A stretch of DNA of 64,000 nt, taken from the NCBI RefSeq assembly GCF_006334915.2, contig NZ_VDMA02000018.1:124001-188000 (forward strand). The letters are read 5' to 3'. The translations under genes were made by a program, and so were the position numbers. The notes under the pieces were generated by a model that ran no database searches, had not been told where the DNA came from, and saw only the letters and a list, made by a program, of their open reading frames with translations. Position 1 is the first letter of the stretch. Each line of letters opens with the position of its first letter. Of the stretch, positions 41,909 to 50,134 are shown in pieces. Source of the DNA: Microbispora catharanthi. GTDB taxonomy: Bacteria; Actinomycetota; Actinomycetes; Streptosporangiales; Streptosporangiaceae.

Positions 41909-42811
41909 TCAGTCGCGCACGTCGGGGCAGACGACGTGCGCGCCGATCTCGATCAGGCGGCGTTCGGTGTGCGCGTCGGCGACCCGGGCCATGAGCACCG
42001 GGGCCTCGCTGGCCGCCAGCTGCGGCAGCCGGGCGCGCACCCGCCGGTGCAGTTCCTTCACGATGTCGTCGGCGGCGAGGATGTGCACCTTGACGTGCAG
42101 CATGATCCCCCACAACCCGGCTGCCGTGCGCGCCTCGGAGATCCAGACGTGGTGGACGTAGGGATACTCCGGCAGCAGTTCGGCGACCGCCACCCGCAGC
42201 GCCGGCAGGATCGGATGGCGCGTCCTGCGGTAGCCGGGGTCCACGACCTGCATGGCCCCCGACAGGTGCTGGCGGGGGGCGGGGATCCACTGCGACGGAA
42301 GTGGGGAGGGCGCCGCCGCGACCGGGGCGGGCGCGGGCGGGGCGGGCGTGGGCGGCGGGGGAGCCTGCCGCGTGGCCTGCGCGCGGGTCACGGTCGCCAT
42401 CGCGCCCGTCGCGTACGCGGTCGGGGCGGCCGAGCCCAGGGCCGACAGTGCGGGAGCGGGACCGGTGCGGGTCTCCTCCAGGTAGCGCCGGAGGTCGTCG
42501 ATCGGCACGGCGGCGGCAGCGGGGCCGGCCGCGTCGATCACGATCTCGCGCACGCCTGTGACGCGCTGGATGTCGAGCATGGTGTCGACGTCGCACGCCG
42601 ACAGCGAGTGGCTGCCACGGTGCCGGGCGTAGGTCGCCGGTCCCGTGTAGCCCAGCAGAACGCGTTCGCCGTTCTGCGTCGTGCCGAGCACCACGGAGCG
42701 GTCGGGGCGGACCGCCACCAGGATGCCCCACTCCGCGAGAGCCGCCAGGAGTTGCCGGGGGCTGCCATGCCGCGCGAGAACGTCGCCCAGGGAGGGGTTC
42801 CCGATGCTCAT
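41909..42811 (-). CDS. SseB-family protein
   Basis: 300 residues. N-terminal SseB-like region (LAEWGILVAVRPDRSVV, GTTQNGERVLLGYTGPATYA, then a segment ending in DIQRVTGVREIVIDAAGP), an Ala/Pro-rich linker about 145-190, and a C-terminal SseB_C-like region (LLPEYPYVHHVWISEARTAA). SseB was named for enhanced serine sensitivity in E. coli but its action is unknown. It is divergent from serA with 361 bases between, an interesting but possibly accidental pairing. ATG 42811 was chosen by homology to the family start. Confidence 0.72.
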   Translation of the reverse strand: MSIGNPSLGDVLARHGSPRQLLAALAEWGILVAVRPDRSVVLGTTQNGERVLLGYTGPATYARHRGSHSLSACDVDTMLDIQRVTGVREIVIDAAGPAAAAVPIDDLRRYLEETRTGPAPALSALGSAAPTAYATGAMATVTRAQATRQAPPPPTPAPPAPAPVAAAPSPLPSQWIPAPRQHLSGAMQVVDPGYRRTRHPILPALRVAVAELLPEYPYVHHVWISEARTAAGLWGIMLHVKVHILAADDIVKELHRRVRARLPQLAASEAPVLMARVADAHTERRLIEIGAHVVCPDVRD

Positions 42812-43172
42812 AGCCTGAACGATAGGGACTGGACCATGGCGAATCAGGCTAATCCCCAGATTAGGTGCGATCAATACCGAGATGGGTGGCAGTCCGTATG
42901 GATCAGGCGTAGATGGGGTACATCGACCGGCTGTGCCTGTATGTGAGTGAGTCTCATGGACCCCCCGGTCCCATCGGAACCTTCCGGACGACCGGGCCGC
43001 GGGGGCGGCGCCGAAGCCGCGCCGATCGAGAATCTGAGACCGGGTCGTCGTGCCGCCGCGACACCGCCGAGACCTTGGGTGTCTCGTATGCCGGGCGCTC
43101 GTGAGAGCTTTCACAAGGCCCCGATAGACTCACGTCGTCCGCGCTGTCGCACTTCACGAAGGACTCAACCCA
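42812..43172. other. Regulatory region between SseB-like gene and serA
   Basis: No protein gene is firmly supported. It holds an inverted repeat CTAAT/ATTAG (42849-42864), a possible 36-codon frame (42836-42946), the TGAG/CTCA repeat at 42944-42956, and a GGACC/GGTCC hairpin at 42958-42971. The long untranslated leader suggests that serA is regulated after initiation. Confidence 0.5.
42944..42956. promoter_or_regulatory. TGAG/CTCA inverted repeat upstream of serA
   Basis: TGAG TGAGT CTCA, followed at once by a GGACC-CCCC-GGTCC hairpin. Similar TGAGA/TCTCA repeats occur at 44870-44884, 46523-46541 and 50135-50151, before other amino acid genes, so a shared regulator is possible. Confidence 0.35.
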
Positions 43173-44762
43173 GTGAACAAGCCCGTCGTACTTGTCGCAG
43201 AAGAGCTCTCAGAAGCGGGTCTCGCCGTGCTCGGCGCGGATTTCGAGGTCCGGCACACCGACGGCGCCGACCGGTCGCAGCTGCTGCCCGCCCTCGCCGA
43301 CGTGGACGCCCTGATCGTACGCAGCGCCACCCAGGTGGACGCGGAGGCCATCGCGGCGGCGCACAAGCTGCGCGTCGTCGCCCGCGCCGGTGTGGGCCTG
43401 GACAACGTCGACGTCGAGGCCGCGACCAAGGCCGGCGTCATGGTCGTGAACGCCCCGACCTCCAACATCACCAGCGCCGCCGAGCACACGGTCGCGCTGA
43501 TCCTCGCCAGCGCCCGCAACGTCGCCCAGGCGCACTCGGCGCTCAAGGACGGCGAGTGGAAGCGCTCGAAGTACACCGGCGTCGAGCTCGACGAGAAGGT
43601 CATCGGCATCCTCGGCCTCGGCAAGATCGGCCAGCTCGTCGCGCAGCGCCTGCAGCCGTTCGGCGTCGAGATCATCGCGTACGACCCCTACCTGCAGCCG
43701 GCCCGCGCGGCGGCGATGGGCGTGCGGCTGGCGTCGCTGGAGGAGGTGCTCCAGCAGGCCGACTTCATCACGGTCCATCTGCCGAAGTCGAAGGAGACCA
43801 TCGGCCTCATCGGCGACCGCGAGCTGCACATGGTCAAGCCGAGCGTCCGGCTGATCAACGTCGCCCGTGGCGGGATCATCGACGAGAACGCCCTCTACTC
43901 CGCCCTCAAGGAGGGCCGCGTCGCGGGCGCGGGCATCGACGTGTTCTCCAAGGAGCCCTGCACCGACAGCCCGCTGTTCGAGTTCGACCAGGTCGTGGTG
44001 ACCCCGCACCTCGGCGCCTCCACCCACGAGGCCCAGGAGAAGGCCGGCACGCAGGTCGCCCGCAGCGTCAAGCTGGCGCTCGCCGGCGAGTTCGTGCCCG
44101 ACGCGGTGAACGTCCAGGGCGGCGCGGTCGCCGAGGACGTCAAGCCGGGCCTGCCGCTCACCGAGAAGCTGGGCCGCATCTTCACCGCGCTCGCGGGCGA
44201 GGTGGCCACCCGCCTGGACGTCGAGGTCCGCGGCGAGATCTCCGCCCAGGACGTCCGGGTCCTGGAGCTGGCCGCCCTCAAGGGCGTCTTCACCGGAGTC
44301 GTCGAGGACGCGGTGACCTACGTCAACGCGCCGCTGCTGGCCAAGGACCGCGGTGTCGTGGTCGAGCTGGTCACCAGCGCGGAGAGCCCCGACTGGCGCA
44401 ACGTCATCACGGTGCGCGGCGTGCTCGCCGACGGCCGCACGGTCTCGGTCTCCGGCACCCTGTCCGGCCCCCGGCAGATCACCAAGATCGTCGAGGTCAA
44501 CGGCTTCGCGATGGAGATCGAGCCGACCGAGCACCTGGCGTTCTTCACCTACGCCGACCGCCCGGGCATCGTCGGCATCGTCGGCCGCCTGCTCGGCGAG
44601 CACAGCGTGAACATCGCCTCCATGCAGGTCTCCCGGGACGTGAAGGGCGGCAAGGCGCTCATCGCGCTGACGGTCGACACGGCGATCCCGTCCGAGGTCG
44701 TCGAGCAGATCGCGGGGGAGATCGGCGCCGACAGCGGCCGTACGGTCGACCTGGAGGACTGA
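43173..44762 (+). CDS. serA: D-3-phosphoglycerate dehydrogenase
   Basis: 529 residues, the long type with substrate, NAD, intervening (ASB) and ACT domains. NAD motif GILGLGKIG, catalytic set in NVARGGIIDENAL, the glutamate in DVFSKEPCTDSPL and TPHLGAST; the C-terminal ACT domain (about 455-529) binds serine for feedback control. First step of serine synthesis in the cytoplasm. GTG 43173 follows GAAGGACT. A terminator with a T-run follows. Confidence 0.97.
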   Translation: MNKPVVLVAEELSEAGLAVLGADFEVRHTDGADRSQLLPALADVDALIVRSATQVDAEAIAAAHKLRVVARAGVGLDNVDVEAATKAGVMVVNAPTSNITSAAEHTVALILASARNVAQAHSALKDGEWKRSKYTGVELDEKVIGILGLGKIGQLVAQRLQPFGVEIIAYDPYLQPARAAAMGVRLASLEEVLQQADFITVHLPKSKETIGLIGDRELHMVKPSVRLINVARGGIIDENALYSALKEGRVAGAGIDVFSKEPCTDSPLFEFDQVVVTPHLGASTHEAQEKAGTQVARSVKLALAGEFVPDAVNVQGGAVAEDVKPGLPLTEKLGRIFTALAGEVATRLDVEVRGEISAQDVRVLELAALKGVFTGVVEDAVTYVNAPLLAKDRGVVVELVTSAESPDWRNVITVRGVLADGRTVSVSGTLSGPRQITKIVEVNGFAMEIEPTEHLAFFTYADRPGIVGIVGRLLGEHSVNIASMQVSRDVKGGKALIALTVDTAIPSEVVEQIAGEIGADSGRTVDLED

Positions 44763-44784
44763 CGCCCCGGCATCAGCTCATCGG

Positions 44785-44823
44785 ACGGCCCGGCGCCCCG
44801 CGCGCCGGGCCGTTCGCGTTTTT
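44785..44823 (+). terminator. Rho-independent terminator of serA
   Basis: ACGGCCCGGCGC (44785-44796) pairs perfectly with GCGCCGGGCCGT (44802-44813) across a five-base loop; TTTTT follows at 44819-44823. Confidence 0.9.
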
Positions 44824-44869
44824 CCGCCCGGTGCCGTCCACCCCGCGGTTTCCCGTCCCGTGGACCCTG

Positions 44870-44884
44870 TCTCATGAAGTGAGA
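44870..44884. promoter_or_regulatory. TCTCA/TGAGA inverted repeat and promoter region
   Basis: TCTCATGAAGTGAGA has five-base arms. About 30 bases downstream is TACTCT (44913-44918), a good -10 element, followed by an ATG at 44923. This is the likely promoter of the transcript that carries the 36-residue protein at 45116. Confidence 0.45.
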
Positions 44885-44922
44885 TACTAGGTCGTCCTAC
44901 GAGATTGTGGGGTACTCTTGCG

Positions 44923-45024
44923 ATGACGAGGCGCCCCGCACTTCTACCTGCCGCGACGGGGCCTGATCAGGGCAGGCCGGCCCGTCGCGGAGCGCCGCGC
45001 CGCCGGCCTTCGGCTCGCCAGTGA
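44923..45024 (+). other. Possible leaderless 33-codon ORF
   Basis: The ATG lies 5 bases after a -10-like TACTCT, the usual place for a leaderless start. The frame gives MTRRPALLPAATGPDQGRPA and an Arg-rich tail to TGA at 45024. Codons Leu-Leu are CTT-CTA, both rare in this GC-rich genome. A perfect stem (44951-44990) lies inside it. It may be a leader of the downstream small gene, or noise. Confidence 0.3.
44951..44990 (+). promoter_or_regulatory. Strong hairpin in the 45 kb leader
   Basis: CCGCGACGGG (44951-44960) pairs with CCCGTCGCGG (44981-44990), and GCCTG/CAGGC extend the stem inside. There is no T-run, so it is not a simple terminator. It lies between the promoter and the small gene at 45116. 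Confidence 0.5.
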
Positions 45025-45115
45025 CGCGTGACCCGCGTTCCATCGGCGGCCGACGTTCCGGATCCGCGACAGGCGGATCCGCGCTCAGCATTCCTCCGTC
45101 GAAGAGAGAATCGCC

Positions 45116-45226
45116 ATGTACGAGATGTATCCCTGGGGCCGTTCCGAGGACGCTGAGGACGAGGCGGCCGCGGCCCTGCAGATCGCGCTCGACCGTCGCG
45201 ACAACGGGGGCGTACCGCAGCGCTGA
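45116..45226 (+). CDS. Small acidic conserved-type protein
   Basis: 36 residues, MYEMYPWGRSEDAEDEAAAA followed by LQIALDRRDNGGVPQR. Aromatic start and a helix-forming acidic middle. Small proteins with an aromatic M-Y/F-W-P-W start occur near serA and leuB in other actinomycetes as I remember them; no function is known. AGAGAG lies before the ATG. It is followed by a ROK-type regulator. Confidence 0.6.
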   Translation: MYEMYPWGRSEDAEDEAAAALQIALDRRDNGGVPQR

Positions 45227-45280
45227 CCTGGCCGGGATCGGCGGGACCGGCCACCCTCCGGATGTGCCAATCTTGAGTGC

Positions 45281-46489
45281 GTGGTGAGCATCGGCGGTGG
45301 GGCCGCGAACACGACCAGCCTGCTCCGGCTGATCAACCAGCGTGCGGTGTTCACCGAGATCTTCCGCCTCGGCAAGGCCTCGCGCCCCGAGCTCGCCCAG
45401 GTGACCGGACTGTCCAAGCCGACGATCTCGATGGCGCTGGCCGACCTGGAGCGTGCCAGGCTCGTCCGCCCGGTCGGGCTGCGCACCGGCGGCACCGGCC
45501 GCGCCGCGCTGCTCTACGAGATCAGGCCGGAGGCGGGCTGGGTGCTCGCCGCCGACATCGGCCGCACCACCGTGCGGCTCGCCCTCGCCGATCTCGTGGG
45601 CGACGTCGTCGTCCGCAGGCAGGAGCCTTCGGCGGCGGGGTCGTACGAGGGACTGCTGGAGCAACTGGTGCGGTTGGCGGCCGAGGTCGTCGCCGAGGCC
45701 GGACTGGAGCCCGGTGACGTCACCGTCACCGTGTTCGGCACCCCGGGAATCCACGACAAGGAGGGCGGGGCGCTCCGGCTCGCGCCGGGCCTGCCCGGCT
45801 GGGAACGTCCCGGCGCCGTGGACGCGCTGGCCGGTGTGACGGGCTCGCCCTACACGGTCGAGAACGACGTCGACCTCGCGGCGGTGGGAGAGGGGGCCTA
45901 CGGCCTGGGCAAGGAGGTCTCCCACTTCGTCCTCGTGTCCATCGGGACGGGCGTCGGCATGGGCGTGGTCATCGACGGCGGTCTCTACCGGGGCGCCCGG
46001 GGAGCGGCCGGCGAGATCTCCTACCTGCCGGTAAGCGTGCCGGGAGGCGAGGACGGCCCGGGCTTCGACCGAAGGCGCGGCGAGTTCGAGTCGGTCGCCT
46101 CCGCCGACGGCATCGTCGCGGCGGCGGCGCGCCTCGGCATGACGGCGGCCACGGCCGAGGAGGTCGTCGACGCCGCCCGCCGCGGCGACGCGGTCGCGCG
46201 CATGGTGCTGGCCGCCGAGGCGGGCCACGTCGCCCGCGCCCTCGCCGGGGTGATCGCCGTGCTCGATCCCGAGCTGGTCGTGCTCGGCGGCGGCATCGGC
46301 GCACAGGCCGGCGACCTGCTCGCCGGTCCGGTGGCGGAGCGGCTGGAGACGCTGGTGGCCCTCACGCCGCCGCGGATCGAGGTGTCCACGCTCGGGCCGG
46401 ACGCAGTGATCCTCGGGGCGCTGGCGGTCGGGCTGTCCACGGCGCGGGACCTCGTCTTCGAGCGTGCCGTCTCGGCGGGACCCGCCTGA
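45281..46489 (+). CDS. ROK-family transcriptional regulator
   Basis: 402 residues. N-terminal winged helix-turn-helix (SRPELAQVTGLSKPTISMAL at about 34-53) and a C-terminal ROK sugar-kinase-like domain with phosphate motif AADIGRTTVR and IGTGVGMGVV. The usual ROK zinc motif with its Cys-rich CxCGxxGC is absent (residues near GARGAAGEISYLP), which is common in regulators that no longer phosphorylate sugars. Two GTG codons in tandem (45281, 45284) serve as start with no ribosome site, so it is probably leaderless. The target is unknown. Confidence 0.9.
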   Translation: MVSIGGGAANTTSLLRLINQRAVFTEIFRLGKASRPELAQVTGLSKPTISMALADLERARLVRPVGLRTGGTGRAALLYEIRPEAGWVLAADIGRTTVRLALADLVGDVVVRRQEPSAAGSYEGLLEQLVRLAAEVVAEAGLEPGDVTVTVFGTPGIHDKEGGALRLAPGLPGWERPGAVDALAGVTGSPYTVENDVDLAAVGEGAYGLGKEVSHFVLVSIGTGVGMGVVIDGGLYRGARGAAGEISYLPVSVPGGEDGPGFDRRRGEFESVASADGIVAAAARLGMTAATAEEVVDAARRGDAVARMVLAAEAGHVARALAGVIAVLDPELVVLGGGIGAQAGDLLAGPVAERLETLVALTPPRIEVSTLGPDAVILGALAVGLSTARDLVFERAVSAGPA

Positions 46490-46517
46490 CGAGCAGGTAC
46501 GCCCGGGTAAGGACCGA

Positions 46518-46556
46518 ATGGTGAGATCGTGTTTCGATCTCCGAGACAACCGGTAA
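46518..46556 (+). CDS. Short upstream ORF before leuB
   Basis: Twelve codons, MVRSCFDLRDNR, with AAGGA just upstream as ribosome site. Its TAA stop (46554-46556) forms part of TAAGG, the likely ribosome site of leuB, 7 bases before the leuB start. An inverted repeat (46523-46541) lies within it. The peptide has few branched-chain residues, so it does not look like a classic attenuator; translation coupling with leuB is the likely effect. Confidence 0.45.
   Translation: MVRSCFDLRDNR
46523..46541. promoter_or_regulatory. GAGATCG/CGATCTC inverted repeat before leuB
   Basis: GAGATCG (46523-46529) and CGATCTC (46535-46541) with a five-base spacer. It may be an operator in DNA or a stem in the mRNA that affects the uORF and the leuB ribosome site. 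Confidence 0.5.
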
Positions 46557-46565
46557 GGTACACGC

Positions 46566-47612
46566 ATGGAGTCGAGCAACATCCGCCTGGCAGTGATCCC
46601 CGGTGACGGTATCGGCACCGAGGTCGTCGCCGAAGGCCTCAAGGTCCTCAACGCCGCGGGCGTCAAGTCCGAGACCACCGAGTACGATCTCGGTGCCAAG
46701 CGCTACCACGCGACCGGGCAGACGCTTCCCGACGAGGTGCTCGACGAGCTGCGCGGCTACGACGCGATCCTGCTGGGCGCCGTCGGCGACCCGAGCGTGC
46801 CGCCCGGCGTCCTGGAGCGCGAGCTGCTGTTGCGCCTGCGCTTCGAGCTCGACCACTACGTGAACCTCCGCCCGGTCAAGCTGTTCCCCGGCGTGACGAC
46901 TCCGCTCGGACAGGCCCGCCCCGAGGACATCGACATGATCGTCGTCCGTGAGGGCACCGAGGGCCCCTACGCAGGCGCCGGTGGCGCGATGCGCCGCGGC
47001 ACGCCGCAGGAGATCGCCACCCAGGAGTCCCTGAACACGGCCTACGGCGTCGAGCGCGTCGTGCGCTACGCCTTCGAGAAGGCCCTGGGCCGGCCGCGCC
47101 GCAAGCTGACGCTGGTCCACAAGACCAACGTGCTGACGTACGCCGGCGACCTGTGGGCGCGCACCGTCGACCGGCTCAGCCTGGAGTTCCCCGAGGTCGA
47201 GACCGACTACTGCCACGTCGACGCGGCCTCCATGTTCTTCATCACGCAGCCGCAGCGGTTCGACGTGATCGTCACCGACAACCTGTTCGGCGACATTCTG
47301 ACCGACATCGGCGCGGCGGTCGCCGGCGGCATCGGCCTGGCGGCCAGCGGCAACGTCAACCCGGCCCGCACGGCGCCGTCCATGTTCGAGCCCGTCCACG
47401 GCAGCGCGCCCGACATCGCGGGCCAGGGCAAGGCCGACCCGACCGCCACGATCCTGTCGGTCGCCATGCTCCTCGACCATCTCGGCCACGCCGCGGCGGC
47501 GGCCCGCGTCGAGCAGGCCGTGGCCGACGACCTGATCGAGCGCCAGGGCGCGTGGACGGCGCGCTCCACCCGCGAGATCGGCGACGACATCGCCGCCCGA
47601 GTAGCCGGCTGA
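46566..47612 (+). CDS. leuB: 3-isopropylmalate dehydrogenase
   Basis: 348 residues. Beta-decarboxylating dehydrogenase with [12 protein letters not shown], the glutamate loop [11 protein letters not shown] in VHKTNVLTY, and the metal aspartates in [15 protein letters not shown], followed by [14 protein letters not shown]. It takes 3-isopropylmalate to 2-ketoisocaproate in leucine synthesis; in the citramalate route it may also act on 3-methylmalate. ATG 46566 with TAAGG 7 bases upstream. A rho-independent terminator follows. Confidence 0.96.
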   Translation: MESSNIRLAVIPGDGIGTEVVAEGLKVLNAAGVKSETTEYDLGAKRYHATGQTLPDEVLDELRGYDAILLGAVGDPSVPPGVLERELLLRLRFELDHYVNLRPVKLFPGVTTPLGQARPEDIDMIVVREGTEGPYAGAGGAMRRGTPQEIATQESLNTAYGVERVVRYAFEKALGRPRRKLTLVHKTNVLTYAGDLWARTVDRLSLEFPEVETDYCHVDAASMFFITQPQRFDVIVTDNLFGDILTDIGAAVAGGIGLAASGNVNPARTAPSMFEPVHGSAPDIAGQGKADPTATILSVAMLLDHLGHAAAAARVEQAVADDLIERQGAWTARSTREIGDDIAARVAG

Positions 47613-47637
47613 TCCCGGCCGCTCATCCCGACATCAC

Positions 47638-47675
47638 GCGCATGGCGGCCCGGTATGGGCCGCCATGCGCTTTTT
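47638..47675 (+). terminator. Rho-independent terminator of leuB
   Basis: GCGCATGGCGGCCC (47638-47651) pairs perfectly with GGGCCGCCATGCGC (47657-47670) across GGTAT; TTTTT follows at 47671-47675. Confidence 0.95.
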
Positions 47676-47755
47676 CATACCCGTCAAATGCCCTAGTTTT
47701 CCCTTAGCCGACTCGTCGCACAATTACTACGACGACGTAGAGAGAAGGACCTCGC

Positions 47756-48847
47756 ATGACCACCCACCTCAGGTTCGACGCGCAGCTCAACCCGCAGGCC
47801 CGCAGTGCGGCCGAGCGCGAGCAGGTGCTGGCGAGCCCCGGCTTCGGTCAGGTCTTCACCGACCACATGATCTCCATCGACTGGAGCGAGGGGGAGGGCT
47901 GGCACGACGCGAAGCTTCAGCCGTACGGTCCGCTCGTCCTGGACCCCGCCACGTCGGTGTTCCACTACGCCCAGGAGCTGTTCGAGGGGCTCAAGGCGTA
48001 CCGGCAGCCGAACGGCTCGATCGTCGCCTTCCGGCCGTACGCGAACGCGGCGCGGTTCAACCAGTCCGCGCTGCGGATGGCGATGCCGGAGCTTCCCGAG
48101 GAGACGTTCGTCGAGTCGCTCGAACTCCTCGTGCAGACCGACCGCGACTGGGTGCCGACCGCCGAGGGCCACAGCCTCTACCTGCGCCCCTTCATGATCG
48201 CCACGCAGCCCGCCCTCGGGGTGAACCACCCCTCGCGGAGTTACAAGTACATGGTGATCGCCTCGCCCGCCGCGTCGTACTTCACCGGAGGCCTCAAGCC
48301 GGTCTCGGTCTGGCTGTCCACGGAGTACACCCGCGCGGCGCCCGGCGGCACCGGGTTCGCCAAGTGCGGCGGCAACTACGCGGCGGCGTTCGTGGCCCAG
48401 CGGCAGGCCGTCGAGGAGGGCTGCGACCAGGTCGTCTGGCTCGACGCCTTCGAGCACCGGTGGGTCGAGGAGATGGGCGGGATGAACCTGTTCTTCGTCT
48501 TCGGCGACCGCCTCGTCACTCCGGCGCTCACCGGGACGCTGCTGCCCGGCATCACCCGTGACTCGATCCTCAGCCTGGCCGCCGAGCTGGGATACACGGC
48601 GGAGGAGGGCAAGATCTCCATCGAGGACTGGCAGGCGGGCTGCGAGTCCGGCGCGCTCACCGAGGTCTTCGCCTGCGGCACCGCCGCCGTCGTGACCCCC
48701 GTCGGCTCGGTCAAGGGCGTCGACCGGAGCTGGACCGTCGGCGACGGCACCCCCGGGCCGGTCACGATGAAGATCCGTGAGGAGCTCGTGGGCATCCAGT
48801 ACGGCAGCCGTCCCGACGCCCACCACTGGATCCACAAGATCTGCTGA
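47756..48847 (+). CDS. ilvE: Branched-chain amino acid aminotransferase
   Basis: 363 residues, fold-type IV PLP enzyme. The PLP lysine is in GFAKCGGNYAA; conserved LFEGLKAYR, YLRPFMIATQ, EEMGGMNLFFV and ACGTAAVVTPVG are present. Last step of valine, leucine and isoleucine synthesis. AGAGAAGGAC gives the ribosome site. Upstream, TCGTCG/CGACGA (47713-47735) form a short repeat near the start. It is separated from leuB by a terminator and so has its own promoter, likely in the AT-rich stretch 47690-47730. Confidence 0.96.
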   Translation: MTTHLRFDAQLNPQARSAAEREQVLASPGFGQVFTDHMISIDWSEGEGWHDAKLQPYGPLVLDPATSVFHYAQELFEGLKAYRQPNGSIVAFRPYANAARFNQSALRMAMPELPEETFVESLELLVQTDRDWVPTAEGHSLYLRPFMIATQPALGVNHPSRSYKYMVIASPAASYFTGGLKPVSVWLSTEYTRAAPGGTGFAKCGGNYAAAFVAQRQAVEEGCDQVVWLDAFEHRWVEEMGGMNLFFVFGDRLVTPALTGTLLPGITRDSILSLAAELGYTAEEGKISIEDWQAGCESGALTEVFACGTAAVVTPVGSVKGVDRSWTVGDGTPGPVTMKIREELVGIQYGSRPDAHHWIHKIC

Positions 48848-48880
48848 CGGTCCGGGCAGGGCCCCGCCCTCGGGCAGGGC

Positions 48881-49519
48881 TCAGCCGGTCGCGACCGGGC
48901 AGGCCGTGCCCACCGCGAGGACGGACAGCGAGACCAGCCCTTGGAGCAGGCCGCTGCCCCTTCCGGCGCCCACGCCGGCCCTGCCGTCGACTCTGCCGTC
49001 GATCCTGAGCAGGGGCCGCGGGGCCGGGCACGCCGCCGGCTCCGCCGGAGCGGCGAGCGGAGGCGTGACGGGAGACGGTGAGGGCGTCGCGGTCACCGTG
49101 ACGGTGACCGTGGGCACCGGGGCGGGCCTGGCGCCGGGCGTCTTCACCGGCGCGGGGCTCACGGTCACCCGCGGGCCCGCGATGGTCACGTGCTGGGTGA
49201 TGTTGCAGACCCGGGCGCGCCGGCACAGCGCGTTCTGCACGTTCGAGGAGCCGCCGGCGGTGTTGGTGGACGTGTGCTGGTAGCCGTGGTTGCGGGTGGC
49301 GCCGGCCACCGACAGCTTGGTCCCGGGCCGGTCCTGCGGGTCCTTCCCCTGCGTGGTCGCGACGTTGCGCACTGCGCGATCGGCGCGCCCGTGCCCGTTG
49401 TCGGCGGCGGCCCCGAGCGGGGCGACGCCGGTGATGAGCGCGGTCGTGGCCGAAGTGCCGACGAGAAGGAAACCGGCGAGTCTGCCTTTGAACGCCCCGC
49501 CGCCGCGCCGACAAGTCAT
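48881..49519 (-). CDS. Secreted Thr/Pro-rich protein with Cys/VCN motif
   Basis: 212 residues. Twin-Arg-like or Sec signal peptide (RRGGGAFKGRLAGFLLVGT), mature region with TNTAGGSSNVQNALCRRARV then CNITQHVTIAGP, a Thr/Val/Pro-rich stretch (TPGARPAPVPTVTVTVTATP), a further cysteine pair, and a hydrophobic Gly/Leu-rich C-terminus ending GTACPVATG. The C-terminal segment may anchor it to the membrane. The Cys/VCN block recurs in the frame at 49736-49957. I do not recognise the family. ATG 49519 follows AGGGAG. Confidence 0.65.
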   Translation of the reverse strand: MTCRRGGGAFKGRLAGFLLVGTSATTALITGVAPLGAAADNGHGRADRAVRNVATTQGKDPQDRPGTKLSVAGATRNHGYQHTSTNTAGGSSNVQNALCRRARVCNITQHVTIAGPRVTVSPAPVKTPGARPAPVPTVTVTVTATPSPSPVTPPLAAPAEPAACPAPRPLLRIDGRVDGRAGVGAGRGSGLLQGLVSLSVLAVGTACPVATG

Positions 49520-49687
49520 TCGTCGCTCCCTGCTATATGAAAACGAGTCCTGGCGAAGAGGTTCGCGAATACGAACCGCTTTGCGAGAGTACTCGCCGAA
49601 GGAACGCTGATCGTGTGTCTCGCGTCCGTATGGCAGGTTATTACGGCGTCGTTGCCGGAAGCGACGAATAAACCGGGCCATCTCCCT

Positions 49688-49728
49688 GCAAACGGCCACG
49701 TGAATCGGGTGGTTGCGTGGCCGTTTGC
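49688..49728. terminator. Hairpin between the two Cys/VCN genes
   Basis: GCAAACGGCCACG (49688-49700) pairs perfectly with CGTGGCCGTTTGC (49716-49728) across a 15-base loop. It lies 8 bases beyond the stop of the 49736-49957 frame, which supports that frame being or having been a gene. Confidence 0.75.
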
Positions 49729-49735
49729 GGGCGGG

Positions 49736-49957
49736 TCACCAACCAGACGACGGTGCCGAGATGCGCTGGTTGACGTTGCAGACCCGCTGAGAGAGCCGCT
49801 TGCATGCCGCCAACTGCGCGTTGGTCTTGCCGCTCGCGTTGACGGCGACGTTCTGGACACCTCTCTGGTAGATGGGTGCGCTGCCCGCGCTGTAGCTGAC
49901 GTTGCGCCTCCCGTTAGAACAATTACGTATTCTTTGTTTGGTCAAATTTGCTCGCAT
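49736..49957 (-). CDS. Small Cys/VCN-motif protein, probably front-truncated
   Basis: 73 residues from ATG 49957. The region SAGSAPIYQRGVQNVAVNAS, then KTNAQLAACKRLSQRVCNVN and QRISAP, aligns with the TSTNTAGGSSNVQNALCRRA-RVCNITQHV block of the neighbour at 48881-49519: both have Cys, two basic residues, then V-C-N-[IV]-x-Q. No signal peptide is present in this frame, unlike the neighbour, and the upstream sequence is unusually AT-rich. It may be a duplicated copy that lost its front, or use a start I cannot see. Confidence 0.45.
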   Translation of the reverse strand: MRANLTKQRIRNCSNGRRNVSYSAGSAPIYQRGVQNVAVNASGKTNAQLAACKRLSQRVCNVNQRISAPSSGW

Positions 49958-50134
49958 ATGGGCTTCTATTCGACCGGGCCCGGGGGGCGGTCCGCAGGGT
50001 GATCCGTTGCGAGCAGGCCGCCGGGCGGCGGCCGGGCGCGCCGCCGCGTACGCCCGGCCGGCCGGTCCGGTGGCGCCCCTCCTGGTCGTCGCATTCGGTC
50101 GTGGCCGCTGTGACCTGCGCGAACACTCCCAGAC

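Noticed and set aside
42836..42946. 36-codon frame (MANQANPQIRCDQYRDGWQS...) upstream of serA
   Set aside because: No ribosome site, no regulatory codon run and odd composition; only noted as part of the leader.
47665..47760. Frame starting MRFFIPVKCPSF between leuB and ilvE as a leader peptide
   Set aside because: It begins inside the leuB terminator and runs without a stop into ilvE in the wrong frame.
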